The notes under the pieces were generated by a model. The model was not told where the DNA came from and made no database searches. It saw only the letters and a list, made by a program, of their open reading frames with translations. Both the position numbers and the translations under genes were made by a program. Of a DNA stretch of 64,000 nucleotides, positions 16,497-25,359 are shown piece by piece. Location of the stretch: assembly GCF_014191875.1 (NCBI RefSeq), contig NZ_JACHXD010000014.1:1-64000 (forward strand), written 5' to 3'. This DNA comes from Pseudoduganella violacea. Its GTDB lineage: Bacteria; Pseudomonadota; Gammaproteobacteria; Burkholderiales; Burkholderiaceae_D. How positions within the stretch are numbered: position 1 is the first letter of the stretch; each line of letters starts with the position of its first letter.

Positions 16497-17599
16497 CCAT
16501 GTCCGCCACCCTGTCCATCCCCCTTTCAAACGCTGCGGCCGGCAGCGCCGAGTGTTTCTGTCCGCTGCCGGATGGCCGCCTGCTGCGGATCACCGCCACC
16601 CGCCGTCCGCGCGCCAACCGCGCCGAGGTCAAATGCGTGGTCGCGGGAGCGCCAATGCTGAGTGAACGCATGCAGGAAGTGGTGCGGCTGGCGCGCCATA
16701 CCGAGGTGCTGTTCGACAGCCGCGAGCAGGTGGTGCTCAGCCTGGAGCCGGCGCCGCCGGCGGGGGAGCGCGGCTGGGAGCTGGCCGCCGTGCTGGCCGA
16801 CCGCATGGTGCGCGGCGTGTGGCTGGCGCCTGCGGGCGGCGTGGCGGCGTATGGCTGGTCCGACGCCTGGCATCTGGGCCGGCTGGACGGTGGGCAGCGG
16901 CTTGCAAACGCTGGCCGCGGGTCCAACATACGGGAAGAATGCCAGCTGCTGTTGGGTGGCAGTGTCGATGTGGCGGACAGCGCGGCCGTGCAGCTCAGCC
17001 ATATCGGCGCCTTGCACGGCCACGCCGATCCGGCCGGCGCGCTATCCCGCGCGCGTGCCTGGTTTCCCCTGCATAGCGGCGGCATCAACGACAGCCTGGC
17101 CTGGGTCGAGGTTTGCGTGCGCCCCTTGCAAGCCGAAGAGACTTGCGAAGAAGAAGACACCATCGCCGCGCCAGGCCTGGACTTGACCGCCCAGCAGGCG
17201 GTGCGCCAAGCCTTGGGCGGCGCCCGACACTTCGACGGGCGGGCCTTGGGACGTTGGCGCACCGTGGTGCGCTTCAGCCAGACGCGCTTCCAGGGCAGCT
17301 CGTACCAGCTGGCGCTGGTGATGGCCGACCGCCTGGCGCGCGGCCGCGAGTTCGTGCCGCGCGGCCGCCTGATCGCCAGCGGCTGCTCAGCCGCATGGCA
17401 TGCGGGCCGCGTGGATACGGTCGAGGGCCGGGAGGCCAAGACGGAGTTGATACTTCGTCAAGCGGCGCCGGGCGACCGCGTGCTGCTGCCGCATGCCTGG
17501 CGCCAGGAGCTGGACGATGGCGCCTATGCTGAATTGGCTGGCGCGCTGAAAGCGAAAGGCGCGTCGCTGGCCTGTATTGAACGCATTGGCCTGATCTGA
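16493..17599 (+). CDS. hypothetical protein built from two similar domains
   Basis: 368 residues, coupled by an ATGA overlap. The sequence contains a tandem duplication. ELAAVLADRMVRG...SDAWHLGRLDGG (near residues 95-130) and QLALVMADRLARG...SAAWHAGRVDTVEG (near 270-310) align along their length. The pattern (G-x-S/E-x-x-L-A-x-x-x-A-D-R, then a Gly/Ser loop, G-R-[VL]-D, then V-L-L-P) is faintly like the S16 (Lon) protease fold, but I see no Ser-Lys dyad, so a catalytic role is not supported. It ends the four-gene coupled block. 97 bases separate it from the SPFH gene. Confidence 0.6.
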   Translation: MTMSATLSIPLSNAAAGSAECFCPLPDGRLLRITATRRPRANRAEVKCVVAGAPMLSERMQEVVRLARHTEVLFDSREQVVLSLEPAPPAGERGWELAAVLADRMVRGVWLAPAGGVAAYGWSDAWHLGRLDGGQRLANAGRGSNIREECQLLLGGSVDVADSAAVQLSHIGALHGHADPAGALSRARAWFPLHSGGINDSLAWVEVCVRPLQAEETCEEEDTIAAPGLDLTAQQAVRQALGGARHFDGRALGRWRTVVRFSQTRFQGSSYQLALVMADRLARGREFVPRGRLIASGCSAAWHAGRVDTVEGREAKTELILRQAAPGDRVLLPHAWRQELDDGAYAELAGALKAKGASLACIERIGLI

Positions 17600-17696
17600 A
17601 TCAGGGCCGGTGCAATGGAGGCGGTGCGGCGCGCCTGCCCCTGCTAAAATCGGCAAAGCAGCCGATACAAGAAGAAAGAGTTTATAGGAGTCTGGC

Positions 17697-20000
17697 ATGT
17701 TCAAGATGTTTGGTTTTGGTGGCAGCAAGTGCGTGCGTTGCGAGCATAAAAATGCCGAGGCGGCGGCCTACTGCGCCCAATGCGGCCTGTCGCTGGGCGC
17801 GGCGCGCAATGAACCGGTGCTGCGCGATAACCGCTGGATTCCCGCCAACGACGAACTGGCCGTGTATTTCGGCGTGCGCCAGTTGTCTGGCCTGTTCAGC
17901 AAGACCCTGCGCGTGCCGCCCACCACCCGCGCCTACATCTTGCAAGGCAGCCAGGCTACCGAAGTGCCGCAGGGCGAGTATGAACTGGAAGGCTTTTTCA
18001 CCCGTCTGAATAATCTGCTGCGCGACCAGCATGCCGAAATCCTCATCACGCGCACCACGCCGCTGCCGGTCGAGTTCCACTTCGGCGATCTGCCCAGCGC
18101 CGAACACCTGAAGGTGGCGGCGCGCTTCAGCGTCGGTATCAAGGTCGAGAATGTGGCCGCCTTCGCGCAGCACTTCATGCTGGCGCCAGGTGCGGTGACG
18201 GCGCTCCAGCTGCATGAGCTGCTGGCGCCATCGGTGCGCCAGATCGCGGCCGAATTCATCGGCGCGCGCTCGCTGCGCGAAATGAGCGGCAATCCCGATC
18301 TGCGCGTGCAATTGGATGAGCGCCTGCAAGCCTTGCTGAAACAGCGCCTGGCCGAATTCGGCCTCGCCGTGGCCCAGGTGGAAACGCTGTCCCTGCGCCA
18401 TGATAAATTCGACAACAACCGCGAGCGCGTCGGCAGCCTGTGGCTGGTGGCCGACGAGCGCCACGCCCAGCTGGAACATGTGAAGCAGCTCGACCAGCTT
18501 TACGACGACGAAGAGTGGCAAGTCATCTGGCGCGAGGAGCAGAAGCGCCGCAGCGAGTACCGCCGTGGCGAGCTGCGCGTGGACGCGGCCGTGGACAAGG
18601 CCGAACTGGCGCAGCAGGAAGCGGAGCGGGTGCAGGCCATCCGCGCCCGCGAGGTGGAACTGTACGGCCGCATCGTTGACGCCAAGACGCGCAAGCTGGC
18701 CTTCGAGCGTGGCGCCGGCGCCGTGCTGACCGAGCTGGAACACGAGCTGGCGCAGAAGAAGGCGGCGCGCAGCGGCGAGGCGGCGCAATGGGACCATGTG
18801 CGCCAGCTGGCGCAGATCCGCATGCGCACCGAGCTGGAAGTGGCGCAGCAGGAAACGCAGGAGCAGCGCCAGTTGGCCAGCCAGCGCTTCTCGCACCAGC
18901 TGCATGTCCAGCAGATCCGCAACCAGATCGAAAAAGCCCTCGCCATCGAGGACGAAGCCCTGCGCCGCGCCCAGTTGCAGCGCCTGCGCCAGGCCGAAGA
19001 CGAGGCGCAGCGGCGCGAGGCGTCCCTGGAAGCCGAGCAGCACAAGGCGCGCTTCCAGGGATTGAGCCTGGCCAATGCCGCCCGCCAGCGCGAGGCCGAA
19101 CGCGTGCAGGAATGGGAAGAGCTGCAGCATGCGGCGCGCCAGCGCGAGCTGGGACGCGGCGAAGAAGCCAAGGACGCCGAAGGCCAGGTGCAACTGGCCC
19201 AGATCACGGCCAAGCTGGAAGAGCTGAAGCGCGCCGGCGCCGGCGCCGATTCCATGCTCCAGTATGAAAAGCTGCTGCGCACCATCGAAGCCGACGCCAT
19301 CCAGCAGCGCAAGGCCCAGGAACTGAACACCCAGGGCATGCTGGACCAGGTGGTGATCGAGGAACAGCGCCTGCACCTGAAACAGAAGGAGCAGGAGGCC
19401 CAATGGCAGCAGGAGTTGAAGAAATTGGCCCAGCAGCGCGAAGAAAGCTACGCGCGCTGGAAGCATGAATACGACAGCATGGTGGCGCAGCAGGAGCACG
19501 CCGCCGCGCTGGCCCGCATCGAGATCGAGAAGGCGCAGGCCATCGGCAGCTTGAGCGACACGGCCAAGGTGGCGCTGGCGCCCACGGCCAATGCGCAAGC
19601 CTTGGCCCAGTTGCTGAAAGTGCAGGCGCAGTCGGGCATGAGCGCCGACCAGATCCAGGCGCTGGCGGCGGTGGTCGCCGCTGAAAACAGCATGACGCCG
19701 GCCGAGGCCATGCGCCTGGCCGAGGACAGGGCACGGCAGGAGCGCAGCCACGCCGACAGCCAGGCCGACAAGGACCGCGCCCACCAGCTGGAGCTGCTCA
19801 AGCTGCAAAACGCCACGCACGCCAATGCGCTGGCGTCGCAGATGCAGCTTGGCGTGGGCGTGGCGCAGGCGGGCGCGCCGGTGCGTCACCACCATACTGC
19901 CGCCGCGCCTGGCCTACGCTACTGCATCAATGGCCACGCCATTCCGGCCGATACCCCGAATGCGAAGTTCTGCGCCGAATGCGGCGTGCCGCTCCGATGA
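17697..20000 (+). CDS. SPFH/zinc-ribbon protein with long coiled coil
   Basis: 767 residues from ATG 17697 with TAGGAG upstream. The N-terminal zinc ribbon has Cys12, Cys15, Cys26 and Cys29. Next comes an SPFH/stomatin-like domain (about 40-245), like COG4260 proteins. Residues 250-660 are almost all charged coiled coil (Glu, Gln, Arg, Ala). A second zinc-ribbon-like motif sits at the very C-terminus (YCINGH ... FCAECG). SPFH proteins form large oligomers that organise membrane or protein complexes, and this one has no transmembrane segment. It overlaps the kinase gene that follows. A scaffold for the signalling complex is the plain inference. Confidence 0.8.
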   Translation: MFKMFGFGGSKCVRCEHKNAEAAAYCAQCGLSLGAARNEPVLRDNRWIPANDELAVYFGVRQLSGLFSKTLRVPPTTRAYILQGSQATEVPQGEYELEGFFTRLNNLLRDQHAEILITRTTPLPVEFHFGDLPSAEHLKVAARFSVGIKVENVAAFAQHFMLAPGAVTALQLHELLAPSVRQIAAEFIGARSLREMSGNPDLRVQLDERLQALLKQRLAEFGLAVAQVETLSLRHDKFDNNRERVGSLWLVADERHAQLEHVKQLDQLYDDEEWQVIWREEQKRRSEYRRGELRVDAAVDKAELAQQEAERVQAIRAREVELYGRIVDAKTRKLAFERGAGAVLTELEHELAQKKAARSGEAAQWDHVRQLAQIRMRTELEVAQQETQEQRQLASQRFSHQLHVQQIRNQIEKALAIEDEALRRAQLQRLRQAEDEAQRREASLEAEQHKARFQGLSLANAARQREAERVQEWEELQHAARQRELGRGEEAKDAEGQVQLAQITAKLEELKRAGAGADSMLQYEKLLRTIEADAIQQRKAQELNTQGMLDQVVIEEQRLHLKQKEQEAQWQQELKKLAQQREESYARWKHEYDSMVAQQEHAAALARIEIEKAQAIGSLSDTAKVALAPTANAQALAQLLKVQAQSGMSADQIQALAAVVAAENSMTPAEAMRLAEDRARQERSHADSQADKDRAHQLELLKLQNATHANALASQMQLGVGVAQAGAPVRHHHTAAAPGLRYCINGHAIPADTPNAKFCAECGVPLR

Positions 20001-22321
20001 TGCAAACAGCAAGAGACAAGATCCGCGAACTGCGTGCCCTGCATGAAGACGGTCTGTTAAGCCTGGCGGAATTCGACCGCCGCAAGAACGCCATCCTGGA
20101 CGCCGAGTATGCGCCGCCCGGCCACGCCGCCGCGGCTTTGCCCGTGCCTGTGCGGCAGGGCACGGAGCTGGGACTGATGGCGGGCCAGGAAATCGGCCCG
20201 CAGAACCGGCGCTACCGGCTGGAACGTCTGCTCGGCATGGGCGGCATGGGCCAGGTATGGCAAGCCACCGACCTGGCTACGCACGCCGAGCTGGGACACA
20301 GCGAACAGGTGGCGCTGAAAATCTTGCCGCCGCAGCTGACGCAGAATCCCGTGCACGCCAAGCTGCTGATCGAGGAAGCGACGCAAGCGCGCCGCCTGGC
20401 GCATGACAATATCGTGCGCGTCTACGAGTGGGCGCAAGACCCGGCCACGGCCAGCTACTTCATCATCATGGAGTGCCTGGAAGGCCAGGACCTGGATGCC
20501 TGGCTGGCCGAAACCGGCGCCGCCACGCTGGACCAGGTGGTACAACTGCTGCGCCCCGTGGCGAACGCCCTGCAATACGCCTGGGACAAGCACCGCCTGG
20601 TGCACCGCGATCTCAAGCCCGGCAATGTCTTCCTGACCCGGCGCGGCGAAATCAAGCTGCTCGACTTCGGCATCGCTTCGCGCGTGCGCAGCTCGGGCAG
20701 CACCCTTGGCCTGCTGCAGACGCCCAATGCCGGCACCGCCGGTTACCGCGCGCCGGAAGCCGGCACCAACCAGGGCCAGCCCGCGCCGCAGCTCGATGTG
20801 TACGCGGTGGCCGTGATGATTTACCAGATGCTGGAAGGAAGCATGCCTTTCGGCGAAAACCGCTCGGCCCAGGTCCAGCCCGATGCGCCCAAGGCTCTGA
20901 ACGCGCTGCAATGGCAGGTGCTGCAGCGCGGCTTCGCTTTCGACCATGAGGAGCGTCCCGGTTCGGTGGGTGGGCTGCTGGATGCCTTGCAGCGCGCGGC
21001 CGGCCCCAGCGAGGAAGAGCTGGCGGCGCAAGCCGAGCAGGCGCGCCAGCAGCAGCGCGAGCTGGAACGCCAGCGCGAACGCGAACAGGCCGAGGAAAAG
21101 GAGCGCGCCGCGCGCGCCGAACAGGAACGCCTGCATCAGGCGCAGCTGGAAGCGCAGCAGCGCGTCGAGACGCTGGCGCGGCGCAAGGCCGAAGCCGAGG
21201 CGTTGGCCCTGCAGAAGCTCAAGCTGGAGCAGCAGCGCCGCGAACAGGAAAAGCAGCGCCGCCTGGACGCGGAAGAGGCAACGCGCCAGCGCAAGGAACA
21301 GTTGCGCCAGCAGTTGCTGGCGCGGCGCGAGGCCGACGCGCAAAAGGCGCGCCAGGAATTCGAGGAGAAGCAGCGCAAGGCCGCCCAGATCAAGGCCGAA
21401 GCGGCCTATCGCGCCGAGCAGGAACGCCACCGCAAGGAACAGGCGGCGCGCAACGAGGCCGAGCTGCGCGCCATCCTGCCGACGGCTGACAGCCCGGTGG
21501 CCGACGCCAGCGGCGTGCTGCGCGACAGTTTCGCCGACGGCAGCGGCAAGGGACCGGAGCTGGTGCTGATCCCGACCGGCCGCTTCCAGATGGGCGGCGC
21601 GCCGCATGAACATGCGGTGGCGCTGAAAGCCGGCTCCCAGCAATCGTGGCTGGAGCGCGAAACGCCGCAGCGCTGGGTCGGCATCGAACAGTCGTTTGCG
21701 CTGGGCCGCTATCCGGTCACGGTGCGCGAATGGCGCCAGTTCGCGCGGGCCACTGGCTGGGAGTCGAAGCTCGACGTGGACTGGAGCGCGCCCGGCTTCG
21801 CCCAGGACGATTTGCATCCGGTGGTCTGCGTCAGCTGGAACGACGTCCAGCTTTACCTGCAATGGCTGAGCGAGATGACCGGGCAGACGTATCGCCTGCC
21901 GAGCGAGGCGGAATGGGAATACGCCTGTCGCGCCGGCACGCGCACCGCCTTCAGCTTCGGCGACACCATCAGCACTGAGCAGGCCAATTACGACGGCAAC
22001 TTCACCTACAACGGCGGGCCGCGCGGCGCGCACCGCAACGGCACCAGCAAGGTGGGCAGCTTCCCGCCCAATCCCTGGGGGCTGTACGATATGCACGGCA
22101 ATGTATGGGAATGGGTGCAGGATACGGTGCATGAGAATTACCAGGGCGCGCCGCTGGACGGGCGCGCCTGGGAAGAGGGCGGCGATGCCGCGCGCCGCAT
22201 TCTGCGCGGCGGCGCCTGGCTGTACAACCCGCGCTATCTGCGCTCGGCGCTGCGCAACGGCTATTCCGCCGTATTGGCCAACGATGTGGTGGGCTTCCGG
22301 GTGGCGCGCAAGTTGGCTTGA
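19997..22321 (+). CDS. Ser/Thr protein kinase with SHOCT, coiled-coil and FGE-sulfatase domains
   Basis: 774 residues from ATG 19997 (ATGA overlap with the SPFH gene); 20000 is also possible. In order: a SHOCT-like oligomerisation helix pair (residues 4-36, IRELRALHEDGLLSLAEF); a Hanks-type kinase (about 75-335) with G-M-G-G-M-G, catalytic Lys108, H-R-D-L-K-P-G-N (Asp205) and D-F-G (Asp223), all intact; a coiled coil rich in Glu, Gln and Arg (335-495); and a formylglycine-generating-enzyme/SUMF1-like domain (510-774) with RLPSEAEWEYACRAG, MHGNVWEW and RILRGGAW. In such fusions the last domain is usually a binding or sensor fold, not an oxidase. No transmembrane helix is seen, so it is cytoplasmic and probably held on the SPFH scaffold. 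Confidence 0.9.
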   Translation: MMQTARDKIRELRALHEDGLLSLAEFDRRKNAILDAEYAPPGHAAAALPVPVRQGTELGLMAGQEIGPQNRRYRLERLLGMGGMGQVWQATDLATHAELGHSEQVALKILPPQLTQNPVHAKLLIEEATQARRLAHDNIVRVYEWAQDPATASYFIIMECLEGQDLDAWLAETGAATLDQVVQLLRPVANALQYAWDKHRLVHRDLKPGNVFLTRRGEIKLLDFGIASRVRSSGSTLGLLQTPNAGTAGYRAPEAGTNQGQPAPQLDVYAVAVMIYQMLEGSMPFGENRSAQVQPDAPKALNALQWQVLQRGFAFDHEERPGSVGGLLDALQRAAGPSEEELAAQAEQARQQQRELERQREREQAEEKERAARAEQERLHQAQLEAQQRVETLARRKAEAEALALQKLKLEQQRREQEKQRRLDAEEATRQRKEQLRQQLLARREADAQKARQEFEEKQRKAAQIKAEAAYRAEQERHRKEQAARNEAELRAILPTADSPVADASGVLRDSFADGSGKGPELVLIPTGRFQMGGAPHEHAVALKAGSQQSWLERETPQRWVGIEQSFALGRYPVTVREWRQFARATGWESKLDVDWSAPGFAQDDLHPVVCVSWNDVQLYLQWLSEMTGQTYRLPSEAEWEYACRAGTRTAFSFGDTISTEQANYDGNFTYNGGPRGAHRNGTSKVGSFPPNPWGLYDMHGNVWEWVQDTVHENYQGAPLDGRAWEEGGDAARRILRGGAWLYNPRYLRSALRNGYSAVLANDVVGFRVARKLA

Positions 22322-22376
22322 TGGCGGCAAACGGTGTACATTGCGGTATTCGCAATTCGCCAGTAAGGAAACAGCC

Positions 22377-22775
22377 ATGACCATCAAAGTAATCCGCGAT
22401 CAATCCCTGCCCATGCGCCATATCGCCCACGTCCGCAACCACCTGATTTCGGTGGACGGCACGGTGGCGGAGGGCGGCAATGACGCTGGTCCGGCTCCGC
22501 ATGATCTGTATGACGCCGCCATTTCCGCCTGCAAGGCGCTGACCGTGGTCTGGTACGCCAAGCGCAAGGGCATTCCGGTCGAGGATGTGCAGGTCAGCAC
22601 GGAGCGCGACGACAGCGAGGAACGCAAGGGCGTCTACCGCCTCGCCACCACCCTGCATCTGACGGGCGACCTGACCGAGGCGCAGCGCGAAGAGTTGCTG
22701 TCGGTCGCGCAGAAATGCCCGGTGCATAAGCTGATGACCAGCGTGACCACCGAAGTGAGCACCGTGCTGGGGTGA
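22377..22775 (+). CDS. OsmC-family peroxiredoxin
   Basis: 132 residues behind AAGGAA. The two family cysteines are present in S-A-C-K-A-L-T and K-C-P-V-H-K. OsmC/Ohr proteins reduce organic hydroperoxides through this pair. It lies five bases before the pirin gene, forming a two-gene oxidative-stress unit between the two arms of the signalling locus. No link with the kinase system is evident. Confidence 0.88.
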   Translation: MTIKVIRDQSLPMRHIAHVRNHLISVDGTVAEGGNDAGPAPHDLYDAAISACKALTVVWYAKRKGIPVEDVQVSTERDDSEERKGVYRLATTLHLTGDLTEAQREELLSVAQKCPVHKLMTSVTTEVSTVLG

Positions 22776-22779
22776 TGCG

Positions 22780-23664
22780 ATGACGATTTCCCATGTATTG
22801 AAAGGCCATGAGAAGGACCTGGGCGGCGGCTTCATGGTGCGCCGCTATCTGCCCTCCGTCGTCAAGCAGGCGGTCGGCCCCTTCATCTTCTTCGACCATT
22901 TCGGCCCGGTCGACGTGAAACCCGAAGACAACCACGATGTGCGCCCGCATCCGCATATCGGCCTGGCCACGGTCACTTATCTGTTCGAAGGCGCGATCGA
23001 GCACCGCGACAGCATCGGCTCCCTGCAGCGCATCGAGCCGGGCGCGATCAACTGGATGACGGCCGGCAGCGGCATCGTGCACTCCGAACGCACGCCCAAA
23101 GACCTGGCGGGCAAGCCGCACCGCACCCATGGCCTGCAACTGTGGGCGGCCCTGCCCAAGGCGCATGAGGAAACCGAGCCGGCCTTCGTGCACACGGCGG
23201 CCGAAGAGATTCCCGAGCTGGAAGTGCAGGGCGCGAAAGTGCGCGTGCTGATCGGCAGCGCCTTTGGCCGCACCTCGCCGGTGGCCACCTTCAGCCAGAC
23301 CCTCTACCTCGATGTGCAATTGCAGGAAGGGCAGGAACTGGGCTTGAGCGGATTGCCGGAAGAAGCGGCGGTGTATCCGGTCTCCGGCGAGCTGGAAATC
23401 GACGGCACGGCGCTGGCGCTGCACACCATGGCCTTGCTGGATACGCGCAGCTCGCAGCGCGTGGTGGCGCGCAGCACCGCGCGTTTCGTGGTGATCGGTG
23501 GCGAACCGCTGGATGGCCACCGCTTCATGCTGTGGAATTTTGTTTCGTCGAGCAAGGAACGCTTGCTGCAGGCGGCCAGCGATTGGGACGCGCAGCGCTT
23601 CCCGAAAGTGCCGGGCGAAACGGAGTGGATTCCTCTGCCGCAGAATACGCCGCGCGCATCCTGA
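22780..23664 (+). CDS. pirin-family protein (bicupin)
   Basis: 294 residues. The N-terminal cupin holds the pirin metal-binding pattern: H-P-H-x-G-x-A-T-V-T-Y, then E-H-R-D-S, then the segment H-S-E-R-T. The C-terminal cupin follows, ending near residue 270. Bacterial pirins act as quercetinases or as redox- and metal-linked regulators. Co-transcription with the OsmC gene suggests a stress role. It ends tail to tail, 20 bases from the FHA gene. Confidence 0.9.
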   Translation: MTISHVLKGHEKDLGGGFMVRRYLPSVVKQAVGPFIFFDHFGPVDVKPEDNHDVRPHPHIGLATVTYLFEGAIEHRDSIGSLQRIEPGAINWMTAGSGIVHSERTPKDLAGKPHRTHGLQLWAALPKAHEETEPAFVHTAAEEIPELEVQGAKVRVLIGSAFGRTSPVATFSQTLYLDVQLQEGQELGLSGLPEEAAVYPVSGELEIDGTALALHTMALLDTRSSQRVVARSTARFVVIGGEPLDGHRFMLWNFVSSSKERLLQAASDWDAQRFPKVPGETEWIPLPQNTPRAS

Positions 23665-23684
23665 GGCCGTGCGGCCGTATTGAC

Positions 23685-25223
23685 TCAGGCCGTTTGCATA
23701 TCGTGCAGCGGCAGCGTGCCGTGCTGGCCGGCGCCGCCGGTGCGGATGATCCAGCACTCCGGATAGGGTTCGCTGGCGAAGCGCGTATGCTTGGGCAGGC
23801 GGCTCAGGCGCTCCAGCGAGGCCGATGGCGCCAGCGCCGTTTCCTTGCCGGTCAGCTGGTCCAGGTGCCAGAAGCCGCCGCTGTGGTGCATGAGCAGCGG
23901 CAGCGCCGCCGCATTCGGCGCGGCGGCAAAGCGCGGCATCGGATAGCCGGGGTGGGTCTCCGGCATCAGCAGGTAGAAGCACTCGGCCGGGGCGCCCTGG
24001 TCCAGGCGGTGCAGGATCACGCCATGCGGCATGACGGCGCTCACCGTCAGCACCACGATGCCCTTGATGCTGGCGCTCATTTCAATGCGCATGCCTTGGC
24101 GCAGCGGCACCGGCTTATGCTTGCCGGGCCAGACGCCGTCCAGCAGCAGGCCGTAGCGCGACACATCCTCGATCTCGAAACCTTGCTTGCCGCGCCGGAT
24201 CACGGCGTGGCGGCCCGAGAGGCGGCGCGTCAGGCCGCCCGTGTCCTGGCCGTTCTCGCTGAAATGCGTGAGCAGCACATCGGCTTCCGGGTCCACCAGC
24301 TCGTGGCGTCCCAGCACGCAGTCCTCCAGCGCGAACAGGCGGATCTGGCGCTGCGCGCCGCCTTCCGGCGCGGCGTTGACGATGCTGGCGGCCGTGCTGG
24401 GATGCGGGTGGCTTTCGCCCGCGTGCGGCAGGTCGATTTCGATCAGGTCTTCATCCCAGGCGATGGTGGTGAAGCCCATGTCCACCTTGCCCTGCGGCGC
24501 GCCGAGGTCGAGATGGGCGATGCCGGCATTGCGCGCGGTGACGTCGATGTCCATGCTGGCGCCACCTTGCGCGGCCACACGGGCGATCGAGGCGTCGTCG
24601 GCCATCACGCGCACATTCTTGTGCGTGCTGAGGAAGATGCGGTGGATGTCGGTCAGCGTAGCATCCAGGCGCGGCACCAGGATGACAAAAGTGCATTCCC
24701 ATTTGCGCGTGGGCTGGCCCGTGGCCTGGCTCAGGATTTCGGCGCGGATCTGGTACTGGCCGTGCTCCTTGCCGCGCGAGGAAAATTCCACGAAGAGCGG
24801 GCGCCAGCCGCCCTGCAGCACGCGTGAGAATTGCTGGCGCGAGGCGCCGTTCGGTATCAATTCCGATTGCAGATGGATAGCCAGCTGCGGCGCGCAATCC
24901 TGCGGCATGCCGCGCAGTTCCATCTTCAAGGTCTGGCGGCCGCCGGCCGCGCGCGGATCGAAACCGCTGATATGCAGCTGCGGCCGGGCGCCGGAAGAGC
25001 GCATGGCCGTGGCATAGTTGGCAACCATCTCCGCCGCCGCCTGCGTGGCGGCCTGGGTGGCCGCCGGCGTCTGCGGACCCGAACGCGCGCTGCGCACAGC
25101 CGTCAGCAAGTCATAGCTGGTCGGCGCGGACGCCGCCTGGCTATGGCCAGCCGTGCAGCTGCTCTCGCCGGGCGTGACCCAGCAAGTGCAATGCGGATGG
25201 TCGGGGTTACTGCATTTTTTCAT
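23685..25223 (-). CDS. FHA-domain protein with N-terminal Cys/His motif
   Basis: 512 residues from ATG 25223. The N-terminus has Cys4, His9, Cys12, Cys14 and Cys23 in C-S-N-P-D-H-P-H-C-T-C-W-V, a compact metal-binding pattern. Residues 80-285 hold two beta-rich regions of unknown fold. Residues 293-395 form an FHA domain with L-G-R-H (304-307) and L-S-G-R-H-A (335-340), the phosphothreonine-binding loops. The C-terminal 110 residues are unassigned. It is 136 bases downstream of the PP2C gene and may be the last gene of the - strand arm or have its own promoter. It should read phosphothreonine made by one of the two kinases. Confidence 0.8.
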   Translation of the reverse strand: MKKCSNPDHPHCTCWVTPGESSCTAGHSQAASAPTSYDLLTAVRSARSGPQTPAATQAATQAAAEMVANYATAMRSSGARPQLHISGFDPRAAGGRQTLKMELRGMPQDCAPQLAIHLQSELIPNGASRQQFSRVLQGGWRPLFVEFSSRGKEHGQYQIRAEILSQATGQPTRKWECTFVILVPRLDATLTDIHRIFLSTHKNVRVMADDASIARVAAQGGASMDIDVTARNAGIAHLDLGAPQGKVDMGFTTIAWDEDLIEIDLPHAGESHPHPSTAASIVNAAPEGGAQRQIRLFALEDCVLGRHELVDPEADVLLTHFSENGQDTGGLTRRLSGRHAVIRRGKQGFEIEDVSRYGLLLDGVWPGKHKPVPLRQGMRIEMSASIKGIVVLTVSAVMPHGVILHRLDQGAPAECFYLLMPETHPGYPMPRFAAAPNAAALPLLMHHSGGFWHLDQLTGKETALAPSASLERLSRLPKHTRFASEPYPECWIIRTGGAGQHGTLPLHDMQTA

Positions 25224-25359
25224 GGCAGACGGGAAGAAGGGATAGACGAGAGCTTACGCGCTTTCTCATCGTTTTGGCAACCTGCCGTTAGTATGAATAG
25301 CGCAGTTTTTTCGCCTGTGCTCAAGGCACGCTTCTTCTGCAACAGTGGGGCGTATCGAT

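Noticed and set aside
17682..19895. Long - strand frame opposite the SPFH gene
   Set aside because: It is a shadow of Glu/Gln/Ala-rich coiled-coil codons on the + strand and gives Leu/His-rich non-natural protein.
20057..22387. Long - strand frame opposite the kinase gene
   Set aside because: Antisense of a clear kinase with conserved motifs. No ribosome-binding site or family.
23532..24827. 431-codon + strand frame opposite the FHA gene
   Set aside because: Starts inside the pirin gene and has no motif; it is the complement of the FHA gene.
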